Positions 32,749 to 41,465 of a stretch of DNA of 64,000 nt are shown here, piece after piece (position 1 is the stretch's first letter; each line of letters begins with the position of its first letter). The stretch is taken from NCBI GenBank assembly GCA_019423755.1, contig JAHZAU010000007.1, positions 1-64,000 on the forward strand. The letters are read 5' to 3'. This DNA comes from Oscillospiraceae bacterium (GTDB lineage Bacteria; Bacillota; Clostridia; Oscillospirales; Ruminococcaceae). Under the pieces are notes generated by a model. That model saw only the letters and a list, made by a program, of their open reading frames with translations, had not been told where the DNA came from and ran no database searches. Position numbers and translations under genes: made by a program.

Positions 32749-33675
32749 ATGAAAAAGATCATTCTGGATTGCGACCCGGGAGCCGATGACGTCCTGGCTC
32801 TGCTGTTCGCCTTGGGATGCCCCGAGCTGGAGCTGCTGGCGGTGACGGTGGTGGCAGGCAACCGGCGGGCCGAGCTTTGTGCCGGCAACGCCCTGAAGAT
32901 CCTGGAGCACTGCGGCCGTACCGACGTGCCGGTGTACATCGGCGCGAGGGACCCGCTGGTGCGTGTCCTGCCCAAGGATGATGTATATTCCGGTCGGGAC
33001 GGCATGGCGGAGATGTTCCTGCCCGAAAGCAGCGCCCAGCCCCAGCCGGAAAACGGCGTGGAGATGCTCTGCCGGCTGACGGCGCAGTATCCCGGAGAGG
33101 TCACCGTCCTCTCCACCGCGCCTATGACCAACCTGGCGCTGGCGCTGCGCACCGACCCGGAATTTGCCCGCAACGTCAAGGAGATCGTCACCATCAACGG
33201 CTCCTACGGCGTGGCGGTAAACCCCCAGAGGAAGGACTCCCGCATCGAGTGGAACGTCCTGGTGGACCCGGAAGCGGCCAAGATCGTGCTGGAAAGCGGG
33301 GTCCCGGTGACCGCCCTGGGCATCGACATCACCGGCCAGCTGACCAACGACCTGCACCAGGCGCTCATCGACCACGCCACCCCCGGCAGCACCGAGCAGA
33401 AGATGCTGCTGGACGCCGAGACCTTCCTGCGGGGAAGGGGCATCCAGCCGGCGGGCCTGTATGTGGACGCCATGGCGGTGGCCTATGTGCTGGAGCCTTC
33501 CATCGCCCAGCTGGTGTCGGGCAAGGTAGCGGTAGAGACCCGCGGCGAGGTGACCACCGGATACACCCGCTTCGACAACGTGGGCAACATCCGCAACGAC
33601 TCGCAGGTACAGGCAGCGTGGAGCTTCGATATGCAGCGCTACCGCGAGCTGCTGAGTGAGCGGGCCTTCCGTTAA
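32749..33675 (+). CDS. Nucleoside hydrolase-family protein (IUNH fold), copy 2
   Basis: A 308-residue paralogue of the gene just upstream, 11 bases after its stop, with AGGAGGACGGCGG before the ATG. DCDPGADDVLAL is intact, as are STAPMTNLA and SRIEWNVLVDPEAAKIV. The catalytic His is again replaced: GLYVDAMAVAY has Val239-Asp240. It is the last gene before a terminator, closing the first transcript of the island (29100-33675). Confidence 0.9.
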   Translation: MKKIILDCDPGADDVLALLFALGCPELELLAVTVVAGNRRAELCAGNALKILEHCGRTDVPVYIGARDPLVRVLPKDDVYSGRDGMAEMFLPESSAQPQPENGVEMLCRLTAQYPGEVTVLSTAPMTNLALALRTDPEFARNVKEIVTINGSYGVAVNPQRKDSRIEWNVLVDPEAAKIVLESGVPVTALGIDITGQLTNDLHQALIDHATPGSTEQKMLLDAETFLRGRGIQPAGLYVDAMAVAYVLEPSIAQLVSGKVAVETRGEVTTGYTRFDNVGNIRNDSQVQAAWSFDMQRYRELLSERAFR

Positions 33676-33691
33676 AGGACCTGCAAAAAGC

Positions 33692-33722
33692 AAAAAAAGA
33701 ACCGGAAACCCCGGTTCTTTTC
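33692..33722 (+). terminator. Terminator between the two halves of the island
   Basis: AAGAACCGG pairs with CCGGTTCTT around AAAC, followed by TT and flanked by A7 upstream. It separates the hydrolase genes from the transporter operon. Confidence 0.75.
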
Positions 33723-33768
33723 AAAGCGGCTGTACTGCCACAAAATAGCAAACAAAAACCCATTATAT

Positions 33769-33783
33769 CCTATCATTGGTAGG
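33769..33783 (+). promoter_or_regulatory. Candidate operator of the first ABC importer operon
   Basis: CCTATCATTGGTAGG, an inverted repeat CCTAyCA-w-TGrTAGG with one mismatched pair, 72 bases upstream of the permease start and close to AT-rich -10-like TATATC. A likely site for a dimeric repressor such as the UTRA regulator; not demonstrated. No second copy was seen near the regulator gene. Confidence 0.4.
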
Positions 33784-33854
33784 ATGATTTGTCAAACGGC
33801 CGGCGCGAGCCTGTGCCGGGAACCAAGTGCCAAACCGATAAGGAGGAAGACGTT

Positions 33855-34769
33855 TTGGAACATACAGCGGCGGCCCCCCAGCCTACCCGGGGAAAAAAGA
33901 AAACGGCGCTGCAGAAGATCGAACCTTTTTTGTATCTGGCGCCCGCATTCCTGTTCTTCATCGTGTTTACCTACTACCCCTTCATTAAGACCTTTTTGGG
34001 GACCTTCTTCACGGTAGACTCCATGGGAAACTGGAAGTCCTTTGCCGGACTGGAAAACTACATCAATGTCCTGACCAACGAAAGCTTCTTGACTTCTATC
34101 AAGAACACCATCATCTATGTGATCATGGCGGCGCCGGTGAGCATCCTCATCGCCCTGCTGCTGGCGATGCTGGCTTCCAAGCGGACCCGCACCTCCAGCA
34201 TCTACGAGACGCTGTTCTCCCTGACCATGGCCATGTCCATGTCGGTCAGCGCCATGATCTTCCGTCTGGCCTACAACCCCACCATCGGCGCCCTCAACTA
34301 CATTCTGGGCACCCGAATCAACTGGCTCAACGACCCCAAATGGGCGATGCTGGCGGTAAGCTTCATCGCCGTATGGATGAATATCGGCTATAATTTCCTG
34401 TTTTTGCTGGCGGCGATCCGCGGTATCCCGGACGATATCCTGGAAAGCGCCAACCTGGACGGTGCAGGCTTCTTCTCCCGCACGGTGAACATCATCATCC
34501 CGATGATCTCCCCGACGCTGTTCTTCCTCATCTGTACCTCCCTTGCCAAAAACATGATGATGTCCGGCCTGGTACTGATCTTCACCAACGGCGCCAACAT
34601 GTCCACCACCTCCAACATCGACACTATGATCTCCTTCATGTACAAGCAGGCGGTCAACAACTTCAACTACAACGACGCTTATGCCGCCGCTATGATCGCC
34701 TTCGCCCTGACCTTTGTGCTGATGCTCATTAGCTTCCGTTTTGAAAAGAAGGGAGTGCACTACAACTGA
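33855..34769 (+). CDS. Sugar ABC transporter permease (CUT1, MalF-like)
   Basis: A 304-residue permease with six membrane segments after a basic cytosolic N-terminus (HTAAAPQPTRGKKKTALQK). The EAA coupling loop is ESANLDGAGFFSRTVNIIIP. I chose the TTG at 33855, eight bases after AAGGAGG; the frame opens further upstream (33789) with no ribosome site. It pairs with the next permease, sharing a TGATG junction. No ATPase is encoded in the operon, as in Firmicutes systems energised by a shared MsmX-type ATPase. Confidence 0.93.
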   Translation: MEHTAAAPQPTRGKKKTALQKIEPFLYLAPAFLFFIVFTYYPFIKTFLGTFFTVDSMGNWKSFAGLENYINVLTNESFLTSIKNTIIYVIMAAPVSILIALLLAMLASKRTRTSSIYETLFSLTMAMSMSVSAMIFRLAYNPTIGALNYILGTRINWLNDPKWAMLAVSFIAVWMNIGYNFLFLLAAIRGIPDDILESANLDGAGFFSRTVNIIIPMISPTLFFLICTSLAKNMMMSGLVLIFTNGANMSTTSNIDTMISFMYKQAVNNFNYNDAYAAAMIAFALTFVLMLISFRFEKKGVHYN

Positions 34770-35602
34770 TGAACGGCAAAACCAAAAAAACCATCTCCAG
34801 CGTGCTTTTCCAGGTGTTCTGCATTATGGTGGGACTGGTTATCATCTGCCCCATCCTCTACGCCTTCTTTATCTCCTTTATGCCCTCCAACCAGATCCTG
34901 CGCCGTCCGCCGACGTTCATCCCGGAGACCTGGATCCTGGACAACTACAAAATGGCCCTGACCCTGACCACCCTGGGCCGCTTTATGCTCAACTCCCTGA
35001 TCATCGCCGGTATCTCCAGCGTGGTGCGTATCATTACGGCATCCATGGCGGCCTTTGCCTTCTCCTTCTTCCGATTTAAAGGCAAAGACGTGATCTTCAT
35101 GCTGTTCATGGGCACCATCATGATCCCCAGCGATATCGTGCTGGTCACCAACTACCAGACCACCGCCTCCCTGGGACTGATCAACACCTACCTTGGTATG
35201 ATGCTGATCTTCCTGGTGTCTGCCACCAACGTCTTTATGATGCGGCAGTACTTCCTCACCTTCTCGGTGAGCCTGAAGGAAGCGGCGGCGGTGGACGGCT
35301 GCGGAAACCTGCGCTTCTTCCTGCAGATCCTGCTCCCGCTTTCCACCCCGGTGATCACCACCATCTTCATCTCGTCCTTTATCGGTACCTGGAACACCTA
35401 CCTGTGGCCCATGCTGGTCACCAACGACAACGCGATGCGTACCGTTCAGGTGGGCGTTACCATGCTCAACTTCCCCGATGGTACCGTTTATGGACCCATT
35501 ATGGCAGCGTCTATCCTTGTCCTCCTGCCCACCTTGCTGATCTTCGTCCTCTTCCAGAAGAAGATCGTCGGCGGCATCATGGGCGGTGCGGTCAAAGGTT
35601 AG
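34769..35602 (+). CDS. Sugar ABC transporter permease (CUT1, MalG-like)
   Basis: A 277-residue permease, six membrane segments, EAA loop KEAAAVDGCGNLRFFLQILLP and the C-terminal KIVGGIMGGAVKG typical of MalG-type subunits. Its ATG overlaps the previous stop. It forms the heterodimeric channel with the upstream permease, delivering the substrate captured by the next gene product. Confidence 0.94.
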   Translation: MNGKTKKTISSVLFQVFCIMVGLVIICPILYAFFISFMPSNQILRRPPTFIPETWILDNYKMALTLTTLGRFMLNSLIIAGISSVVRIITASMAAFAFSFFRFKGKDVIFMLFMGTIMIPSDIVLVTNYQTTASLGLINTYLGMMLIFLVSATNVFMMRQYFLTFSVSLKEAAAVDGCGNLRFFLQILLPLSTPVITTIFISSFIGTWNTYLWPMLVTNDNAMRTVQVGVTMLNFPDGTVYGPIMAASILVLLPTLLIFVLFQKKIVGGIMGGAVKG

Positions 35603-35645
35603 CAAATAAAAAATGGAAATCTGTTAGAGAATTAGGAGGATTGAC

Positions 35646-37034
35646 ATGAAAAAGTTCCTTTCCCTGATCCTGGCACTGTCGATGGTCGCTTCCATGGCGG
35701 CTTGCGGCAGCGGCTCCGCCGAAACCAGCGGTGAAGCGGCAGAAGGTGCAGCCACCGAGACTGCCAGCGGCGACGTCCGCGAGGTCGAGTTCTGGCACAC
35801 CCTCACCGGCGTCAACGGCGAAGCTATGGACAACATCGCCAAAACCTTTAACGAGACCATCGGTAAAGAAAAAGGCATCGTTGTCAAGAGCGTTTACCAG
35901 GGCAACGACAACAGCGAAAAGCTCAAGACCCTCAAACAGGCTGGCGACACCGAAAACTTCCCCGATGTAGCCCAGATCGTCGGCGCTGGTATCCCCGCTG
36001 CACTGACCTATGAAGACCTGGTACCGGTGGACGATATGTTCGCCAAGGGCAGCACCCTGGTCAACAAAGAGGACCTGGAGCCCGGTATGATCCGCGCTTA
36101 CAGCTATCAGGACAAGATGATCGGTATGCCGGTCAACTGCTCCTCCATCCTGCTGTACTACAACAAAGATATGTTCCGCGAAGTTGGTCTGGACCCGGAA
36201 AATCCGCCCAAGACCATCGCTGAGATGGCAGACGCCATCGAAAAACTGACCATCCGCAACGGCGACACCGTAGAGCGCTACGGCCTGAACGTAGCCGTCC
36301 GCAGATATCAGCTGGCCAACTGGATCGGCGGCCAGGGCGAGTACAACTTCTTCGGCGATAACGAGGGCGGCCGTACCGCTCCCATGACCAAGGTCACCTT
36401 CGGCGAAGACGGTACCCTGCGCAACTTCCTCACCGAGTGGGAAAAGGTCATCAAGACCGGCGGCTTCAAGGCTACCGAGGATGACATCAACGAAGAGTTC
36501 GCTCTGCAGCTGTTCGGCATGGCTATCATGTCCACCGCTCGTATCGGTAAGATCCAGAACCTGGTAGGCGACAGCTTCGATTGGGGCGTTGCAAACCTGC
36601 CCAAGGTCAACGAAAGCGACACCGGCGGTACCGCAGTCGGCGGCTCCTGCGTCATCATGTTCAACCCCGACCACGACGACGAGCAGGTCCAGGCTGCTTG
36701 GGAGTTCGTTCAGTACATGGCTTCCCCCGAAGTACAGTTCGAGTTCCACAAAGCCACCGGCTACATCCCGGTAAACGCCAAAGTATATGAGCTGGAAGGC
36801 GCTGACGAATGGTTTGCCCAGAACCCCATGTATCAGGTAGCCATCGACCAGATCCACGCTTCCAACCCCAATGTCCAGGAACCCTATGACATCATCAACT
36901 GGGAGATCGACAGCATCATCATGAACCATATGCTGGCCTTCGCCAACGGGGAAGAGACCCTGGATGAGTGCCACGACGGCATCGTAAACGAATGCAACGA
37001 AAAACTGGACGCCTACCATAAGGCCAACGGTTAA
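35646..37034 (+). CDS. Extracellular sugar-binding lipoprotein (CUT1)
   Basis: A 462-residue binding lipoprotein: MKKFLSLILALSMVASMAACGSG has a lipobox (SMAAC). An acidic linker is followed by the family-1 solute-binding fold (EVEFWHTLTG...). AGGAGGATTGAC precedes the ATG. Codons such as GCT, GGT and GAA are enriched, as in strongly expressed genes. Two GC-rich hairpins follow directly. Ligand unknown; by context, a glycosylated amine or nucleoside-like compound. Confidence 0.93.
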   Translation: MKKFLSLILALSMVASMAACGSGSAETSGEAAEGAATETASGDVREVEFWHTLTGVNGEAMDNIAKTFNETIGKEKGIVVKSVYQGNDNSEKLKTLKQAGDTENFPDVAQIVGAGIPAALTYEDLVPVDDMFAKGSTLVNKEDLEPGMIRAYSYQDKMIGMPVNCSSILLYYNKDMFREVGLDPENPPKTIAEMADAIEKLTIRNGDTVERYGLNVAVRRYQLANWIGGQGEYNFFGDNEGGRTAPMTKVTFGEDGTLRNFLTEWEKVIKTGGFKATEDDINEEFALQLFGMAIMSTARIGKIQNLVGDSFDWGVANLPKVNESDTGGTAVGGSCVIMFNPDHDDEQVQAAWEFVQYMASPEVQFEFHKATGYIPVNAKVYELEGADEWFAQNPMYQVAIDQIHASNPNVQEPYDIINWEIDSIIMNHMLAFANGEETLDECHDGIVNECNEKLDAYHKANG

Positions 37035-37040
37035 TCTTCT

Positions 37041-37086
37041 CCCTGACGGAGGGGACGAGCCTTCTTTGGTCCCCTCCGGATCAGGG
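37041..37086 (+). other. Stable hairpin after the first binding-protein gene
   Basis: CCCTGA-CGGAGGGGAC pairs with GTCCCCTCCG-GATCAGGG, with no T run after it. It probably stabilises or partly terminates the upstream mRNA rather than ending the operon. Confidence 0.65.
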
Positions 37087-37089
37087 CTT

Positions 37090-37125
37090 GGGCGAGGGCA
37101 GAACCTGCGGGTTTTGCTCTTGCCC
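37090..37125 (+). other. Second hairpin after the first binding-protein gene
   Basis: GGGCGAGGGCAGAACC pairs with GGTTTTGCTCTTGCCC over 16 positions (four G.T pairs). No T run. It follows the previous hairpin by 3 bases. Confidence 0.6.
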
Positions 37126-37164
37126 AGGCACTGGTCCTTATCCTATTTTTCAGGAGGAATGGCT

Positions 37165-37956
37165 TTGATCAAACTGGTGATAAGTGATATCGACGGGACC
37201 CTCATCGACGAGACCGAGGTCCTTTCCCAAACGGCCCTGGAGGTGGCCGAATATCTGCGGCAGCGCGGGGTGATGCTCACCCTGGCCACCGGCCGCGCCG
37301 AGTACATCGCGGAGGATTACGCCCGCAGGATGGGGGTCACCGCCCCCTACATCACCTGCAACGGCGCCACCATCGTCCAGGGAAACGAGGTGCTGCTGCG
37401 CCAGCAGATCCCTCTGGCCCCCATGCGCGCCATGCTGGAACGGGCCGACGCCCAGGGCCTTTCCCTCATCTACACCATCGAAGGCAAAGAAACGGTCTAC
37501 CGCACCACCCCCTGGGTGGAGGAACAGCGCCGCCTCTTTGACCGCTACCATCAGGTCCACGCCTTCACCGAGGAGGAGTGGAACAGCTGGAAGGTAGAGA
37601 AGGTGACCATCATGGACAACAGCCTCTGCGGGGTCATCGGTCAGTACGACCAGCTTTGCGCCCAGCTGCCGCCGGAGTTTGGATACACCCGTTATCTGGA
37701 CCGGGCGGTGGAGGTGGTCAGCAGCCAGGCGTCCAAAGGTGCAGCAGCCCGCCTGCTCATCCAGCGTCTGGGGCTGCAGCCCGAAGAGGTGCTGGCCGCC
37801 GGAGACCACCAAAACGACATCGACATGATCCGCATGGCGGGTATCGGCGTAGCGGTCGGCAACGCCACCCCCCAGCTGAAGGAACAGGCGGACTACATTG
37901 CCCAGGGCAGCTGCGCCCAGGGTCTGCTGGAAGCGGTCCGTCACTTTATTCCGTAA
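37165..37956 (+). CDS. HAD-superfamily (Cof/IIB) phosphatase, copy 2
   Basis: A 263-residue paralogue of the gene at 29818: motif I SDIDGTLIDE, GR motif, Lys in ASKGAAARLL, GDHQNDIDM. AGGAGG lies one base before an ATG at 37159 but seven bases before the TTG at 37165, so TTG is preferred, giving MIKLVISDIDGTL. It begins the second gene set of the island, 130 bases after the binding protein. Confidence 0.9.
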   Translation: MIKLVISDIDGTLIDETEVLSQTALEVAEYLRQRGVMLTLATGRAEYIAEDYARRMGVTAPYITCNGATIVQGNEVLLRQQIPLAPMRAMLERADAQGLSLIYTIEGKETVYRTTPWVEEQRRLFDRYHQVHAFTEEEWNSWKVEKVTIMDNSLCGVIGQYDQLCAQLPPEFGYTRYLDRAVEVVSSQASKGAAARLLIQRLGLQPEEVLAAGDHQNDIDMIRMAGIGVAVGNATPQLKEQADYIAQGSCAQGLLEAVRHFIP

Positions 37957-37977
37957 TTTTGCGAAAGGAGGCTGGAA

Positions 37978-38850
37978 ATGCGTCTTTCCACCTCGACCTG
38001 TATCTACTTTAACCGCCCGGACGGCAGCCGCTCCACCATCCAAAACTGCGTCGAGCAGTGTGCTGCCGCCGGTTACCGCGTCATGGACATGAGCTTCCAC
38101 GACTGCAGCATGTTCCCCACGCCCTTCCAGACCGACGGCTGGGAGGATTGGCTTTACGATATCCGCCGCACCGCCGACCGCTGCGGCGTGACCTTCTCCC
38201 AGGGACATGCGCATTTTTATAACTACTGCGACCCTAACCTTCCCAACGTCGCCTGGCAGGAAGAGCTGGTGCGCCGCAGCATCGCCGGGGCACAGATCTT
38301 GGGCATCCCGTGGCTGGCGACCCACGCCGCTACCGATTTTTCCAGCCCCACCCCGGTGGCCGACTCCCGAAAGAAGGGCTTAGAATACCTGGGGGAACAC
38401 CTGGAACTGGCCAAGAAATATCAGGTGGGCCTGGCGGTGGAAAACCTGTGGGAGGGCAACATCGCCCCCAAGCGCCGCTACACCTCCTTTGCCGAGGAGC
38501 TGGTGGAGCTGGTGGACCTGCTGGCCCAGGACCACGACAACGTGGGCATCTGCTGGGACGCCGAGCACACCGGCATCATGCACCAGGACCCGATGCAGAC
38601 CCTGCGCCTGTTCGGCAGCCGGCTGAAGACCACCCATATTTCCGACTATACCGCCATCGATAACGACCACCTGCTGCCGTTTTTCGGACGGATCAACTGG
38701 CAGGAGGTCATGGACGCCCTGCGCGCCATCGACTACCAGGGCGACTTTACCTACGAGATCTTCCGCTACACCACCACCATCCCCGAAGCGATGATCCCCG
38801 AAGCCCTGCGCTACAGCGTAAAGGTGGGCGAATGCCTGCTTTCCATGTAA
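37978..38850 (+). CDS. Xylose isomerase-like TIM-barrel sugar epimerase/isomerase
   Basis: A 290-residue AP endonuclease/xylose isomerase-like TIM barrel. Candidate metal ligands: Glu in LAVENLWEG, Asp and His in GICWDAEHTG, His in KTTHISDY and Glu in FTYEIFRY. This is the fold of FrlC (fructoselysine 3-epimerase), IolE/IolI and related enzymes. AAAGGAGGCTGGAA precedes the ATG. In Amadori-product operons such an epimerase sits with SIS deglycases as here, which motivates the analogy; the real substrate is unknown. Confidence 0.88.
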   Translation: MRLSTSTCIYFNRPDGSRSTIQNCVEQCAAAGYRVMDMSFHDCSMFPTPFQTDGWEDWLYDIRRTADRCGVTFSQGHAHFYNYCDPNLPNVAWQEELVRRSIAGAQILGIPWLATHAATDFSSPTPVADSRKKGLEYLGEHLELAKKYQVGLAVENLWEGNIAPKRRYTSFAEELVELVDLLAQDHDNVGICWDAEHTGIMHQDPMQTLRLFGSRLKTTHISDYTAIDNDHLLPFFGRINWQEVMDALRAIDYQGDFTYEIFRYTTTIPEAMIPEALRYSVKVGECLLSM

Positions 38851-38881
38851 GATTTGAAAGAGAAGAAAGGAGACTCGTTTT

Positions 38882-40024
38882 ATGGAATCCATCCCCTTTG
38901 ACAATCCTCTGCGCCGCCAGGTCATGAGCCTGCCTCAGCTGATGCGGGAGCAGTATCAGGACCTGGAACCCAAAACACGCACCATCCTCAGCACCCCGGA
39001 GATCTTCCATATCCAGCGCATCATCCTTACCGGCTGCGGCGATTCCTTTGCTGCCATCCTGGCCGTCAAGGACGCCTTTGAAAAGCTGACCAAGATGCGC
39101 ATCGAGGTGGTCCCCACCGTAGAACTGGCCCGCCTCTATGACTCCCGCCAGCTGGGCTTTGCTCCCCATAATCCGCTGGTCATCGCCGTCAGCAACAGCG
39201 GGGCCGTCTCCCGCGTGGGTGAGGCTCTGGCCCGCTGCAACCGCCTGGGCGCCTTCACCCTGGGCATCACCGGAAACGAGGACTCCGTCCTGGCGCAAAA
39301 CGCCCAGCGGGTGCTCAAACTCGACATCCCGCCCTTTGAAAGCGCTCCCGGTACCCGCACCTATATGTGCTCGGTCATGGCCCTTTACCTGCTGGCCATC
39401 CGCATCGGCGAGGTCCGCGGCCGCTACACTATGGACACCGCCCGCAGCCACCGCAAGGACATCCTGGCCCACGCCGACGCGCTGGAAGCTCTGCTGCCCC
39501 AGATGGACCAGACCGCCCGTCAGCTTGCCGAACAGTGGAAGGACTTCCCGGCCTTTGACTTCCTGGGCACCGGTATGGACTACGGCGCTGCCTGGTACTC
39601 TCACGCCAAGGTGCTGGAAAGCATCGGCCGCTACGCCATGCATATCAACACCGAGGAATGGCTGCATCTGAACTTCTTTGTGCGGGAAGCCGCTACTATG
39701 GGCACGGTGGTTTACTGCACCAAGTCCAACCCCGCTTGGAGCCGCACCCTGGAAACCATCGGCTACGCCGCCCAGCTGGGCCGCCCGCTGGCAGTCATCA
39801 CCGACGCCCAGCCGGAGGAGATCGGCACCCCCGCTACCTACTTCCAGGTACCCAAGACCAAACACGACTACGCTATGGCTTTGAGCCAGTTTACCCCCGT
39901 CTGCCTGCTTATGGGCTACATCCAGGCGATGATCGGGGAGAAGAGCGGCCGCGGCTGCGAAGGCCCCTGGGCCTTTGCCAAAGGCGCTGCCTGCGTCCGC
40001 CAGAGCCAGTGGGTGGAATATTAA
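38882..40024 (+). CDS. SIS-domain sugar isomerase/deglycase-like protein, copy 2
   Basis: A 380-residue paralogue of the protein at 30612. Matching blocks: NPLRRQVMSLPQLMRE versus NPVRRQVYSIPAMVEE at the start, ILTGCGDSFAAIL, AVSNSGAVSRVGEAL, PPFESAPGTRTYM, LGTGMDYGAAWYSHAKVLE and INTEEWLHLNFF, with the catalytic-region Glu and His retained. GAAAGGAGACTCGTTTT precedes the ATG. Having two diverged copies suggests a hetero-oligomer or two successive substrates. Confidence 0.88.
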   Translation: MESIPFDNPLRRQVMSLPQLMREQYQDLEPKTRTILSTPEIFHIQRIILTGCGDSFAAILAVKDAFEKLTKMRIEVVPTVELARLYDSRQLGFAPHNPLVIAVSNSGAVSRVGEALARCNRLGAFTLGITGNEDSVLAQNAQRVLKLDIPPFESAPGTRTYMCSVMALYLLAIRIGEVRGRYTMDTARSHRKDILAHADALEALLPQMDQTARQLAEQWKDFPAFDFLGTGMDYGAAWYSHAKVLESIGRYAMHINTEEWLHLNFFVREAATMGTVVYCTKSNPAWSRTLETIGYAAQLGRPLAVITDAQPEEIGTPATYFQVPKTKHDYAMALSQFTPVCLLMGYIQAMIGEKSGRGCEGPWAFAKGAACVRQSQWVEY

Positions 40025-40054
40025 CCCGGAGACCGAAAGGAGCACAAACGCGAT

Positions 40055-40462
40055 ATGCTGAAAAGTTTTCCCATTGAAACCAGCCACAACGCGGTGATCA
40101 ACATCACCCAGGACGTCAAGGACTTTGTGGAGTCCAGCGGGGTGCAGAGCGGTCTCTGCGTCGTCTTTACCCCCCACACCACAGCGGCGCTGACCATCAC
40201 CTCCTTCTGGGACCCCAACGGCTTTGAGGACCTGCAGGACGAGATCTGCCGCCTGATCCCCACCCGCATCGACTTCAAACACCAGCACGACACCCCCCAG
40301 GACGCCGCTGGCCACGTGAAAAGCTCCCTTATGGGAGTCAGCCTGCCGCTGATCATCGAGGACGGTAAGCTGCTTCTGGGCAGCAGCCAGGGCATCTTCT
40401 TCCTGGAATTCGACGGCCCGCGCAAACGCAAATTCCAGGTGAAGATCCTGGCAGACCGCTAA
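40055..40462 (+). CDS. YjbQ family protein (secondary thiamine-phosphate synthase-like)
   Basis: A 135-residue YjbQ/UPF0047 protein: FTPHTTAALTI, GHVKSSLMGVSLPL and GSSQGIFFLEFDGPRKR are the family blocks. Members show weak thiamine phosphate synthase activity but their real job is unclear; YjbQ-like proteins recur in sugar operons. It sits 30 bases after the SIS gene and 13 before the third hydrolase. Confidence 0.93.
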   Translation: MLKSFPIETSHNAVINITQDVKDFVESSGVQSGLCVVFTPHTTAALTITSFWDPNGFEDLQDEICRLIPTRIDFKHQHDTPQDAAGHVKSSLMGVSLPLIIEDGKLLLGSSQGIFFLEFDGPRKRKFQVKILADR

Positions 40463-40475
40463 GGAGGGCAAAGGT

Positions 40476-41432
40476 ATGGCAGAACGCAAAAAGATCATTC
40501 TGGACTGCGACCCGGGCATGGACGACTCCATGGCCATCGTTATGGCGGCCAAATCCCCGGCGCTGGAACTGCTGGCGGTGACCACCGTCAACGGCAACTA
40601 TCCCATCGAGGTGACCTCCGTCAACGCCCGTAAGGTGCTGGAACTGCTGGGCCGCCAGGATATCCCGGTGGGCCGCGGTATGAGCAAGCCCCTGGTACGA
40701 CCCGTTCCCTCCGACCCCTTCACCCACGGCAAGGACGGCCAGGCGGAAGCTTTCCTGCCCGACCCGGTCATGCCGCTGGACCCCCGCCACGCGGTGGAGC
40801 TGATCATCGACACCGTTAAGGCCAACCCCGGCCAGGTGACCATCGTGGCCACCGGCCCGCTGACCAACGTGGCCATGGCACTGATCAAAGCGCCGGAGAT
40901 CAAGGACCAGATCCGGGAGATCTGCGCCATTTCCGGCAGTTTCGGTCTCAACAGCTGCGCCTTCACCAACGCCACCGGAGACACCCCCCAAAGCGAGTGG
41001 AATGTCTATGTGGACCCGGAAGCCGCCAAGATCGTCTACGAAAGCGGCGTGCCGTTGGTGGCCCTGGGCCTGGATGTGGCGACCTACTTTGATGTGAACC
41101 TGACCGAGCAGGACCTGAAACGCCTGGAAGAGAGCGACCGCAAGGAAGCGTGGTTCCTGCGCAACGCGGTACGCTTTGTCAACGGCCGCGGCTTTGACGC
41201 TTACTGCGCCGTCATCGACTGCATGGCGGTAGCTTACGCCATCGACCCCACTTTGGTGACCACCATGGAAGGCCACGTCGGGGTGGAGACCAAGGACGGC
41301 CTGACCTTGGGCATGACGGTGCTGGACCGCCGCCATCACCACGTCTGGACCCACCTGCCGGTGATCCGCATCGGCGTGGAAGCCAAGTACGGCGAATTTT
41401 TGCAGCTGCTCATGGAGACGGTGCTGGCCTAG
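40476..41432 (+). CDS. Nucleoside hydrolase-family protein (IUNH fold), copy 3
   Basis: A 318-residue third IUNH paralogue. DCDPGMDDSMAI, TGPLTNVA and SEWNVYVDPEAAKIVY are intact. The catalytic His is absent again (CAVIDCMAVAY, Ile247-Asp248). It is closer to copy 1 (shared NATGD-P-SEWNVYVDPEAAKIVYESGV) than to copy 2. AGGAGGGCAAAGGT precedes the ATG. It precedes the deoxyribosyltransferase-like gene by 33 bases. Confidence 0.9.
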   Translation: MAERKKIILDCDPGMDDSMAIVMAAKSPALELLAVTTVNGNYPIEVTSVNARKVLELLGRQDIPVGRGMSKPLVRPVPSDPFTHGKDGQAEAFLPDPVMPLDPRHAVELIIDTVKANPGQVTIVATGPLTNVAMALIKAPEIKDQIREICAISGSFGLNSCAFTNATGDTPQSEWNVYVDPEAAKIVYESGVPLVALGLDVATYFDVNLTEQDLKRLEESDRKEAWFLRNAVRFVNGRGFDAYCAVIDCMAVAYAIDPTLVTTMEGHVGVETKDGLTLGMTVLDRRHHHVWTHLPVIRIGVEAKYGEFLQLLMETVLA

Positions 41433-41465
41433 GCCGGCACGCCTGCAGAAGAAGGGAGAACGCAG

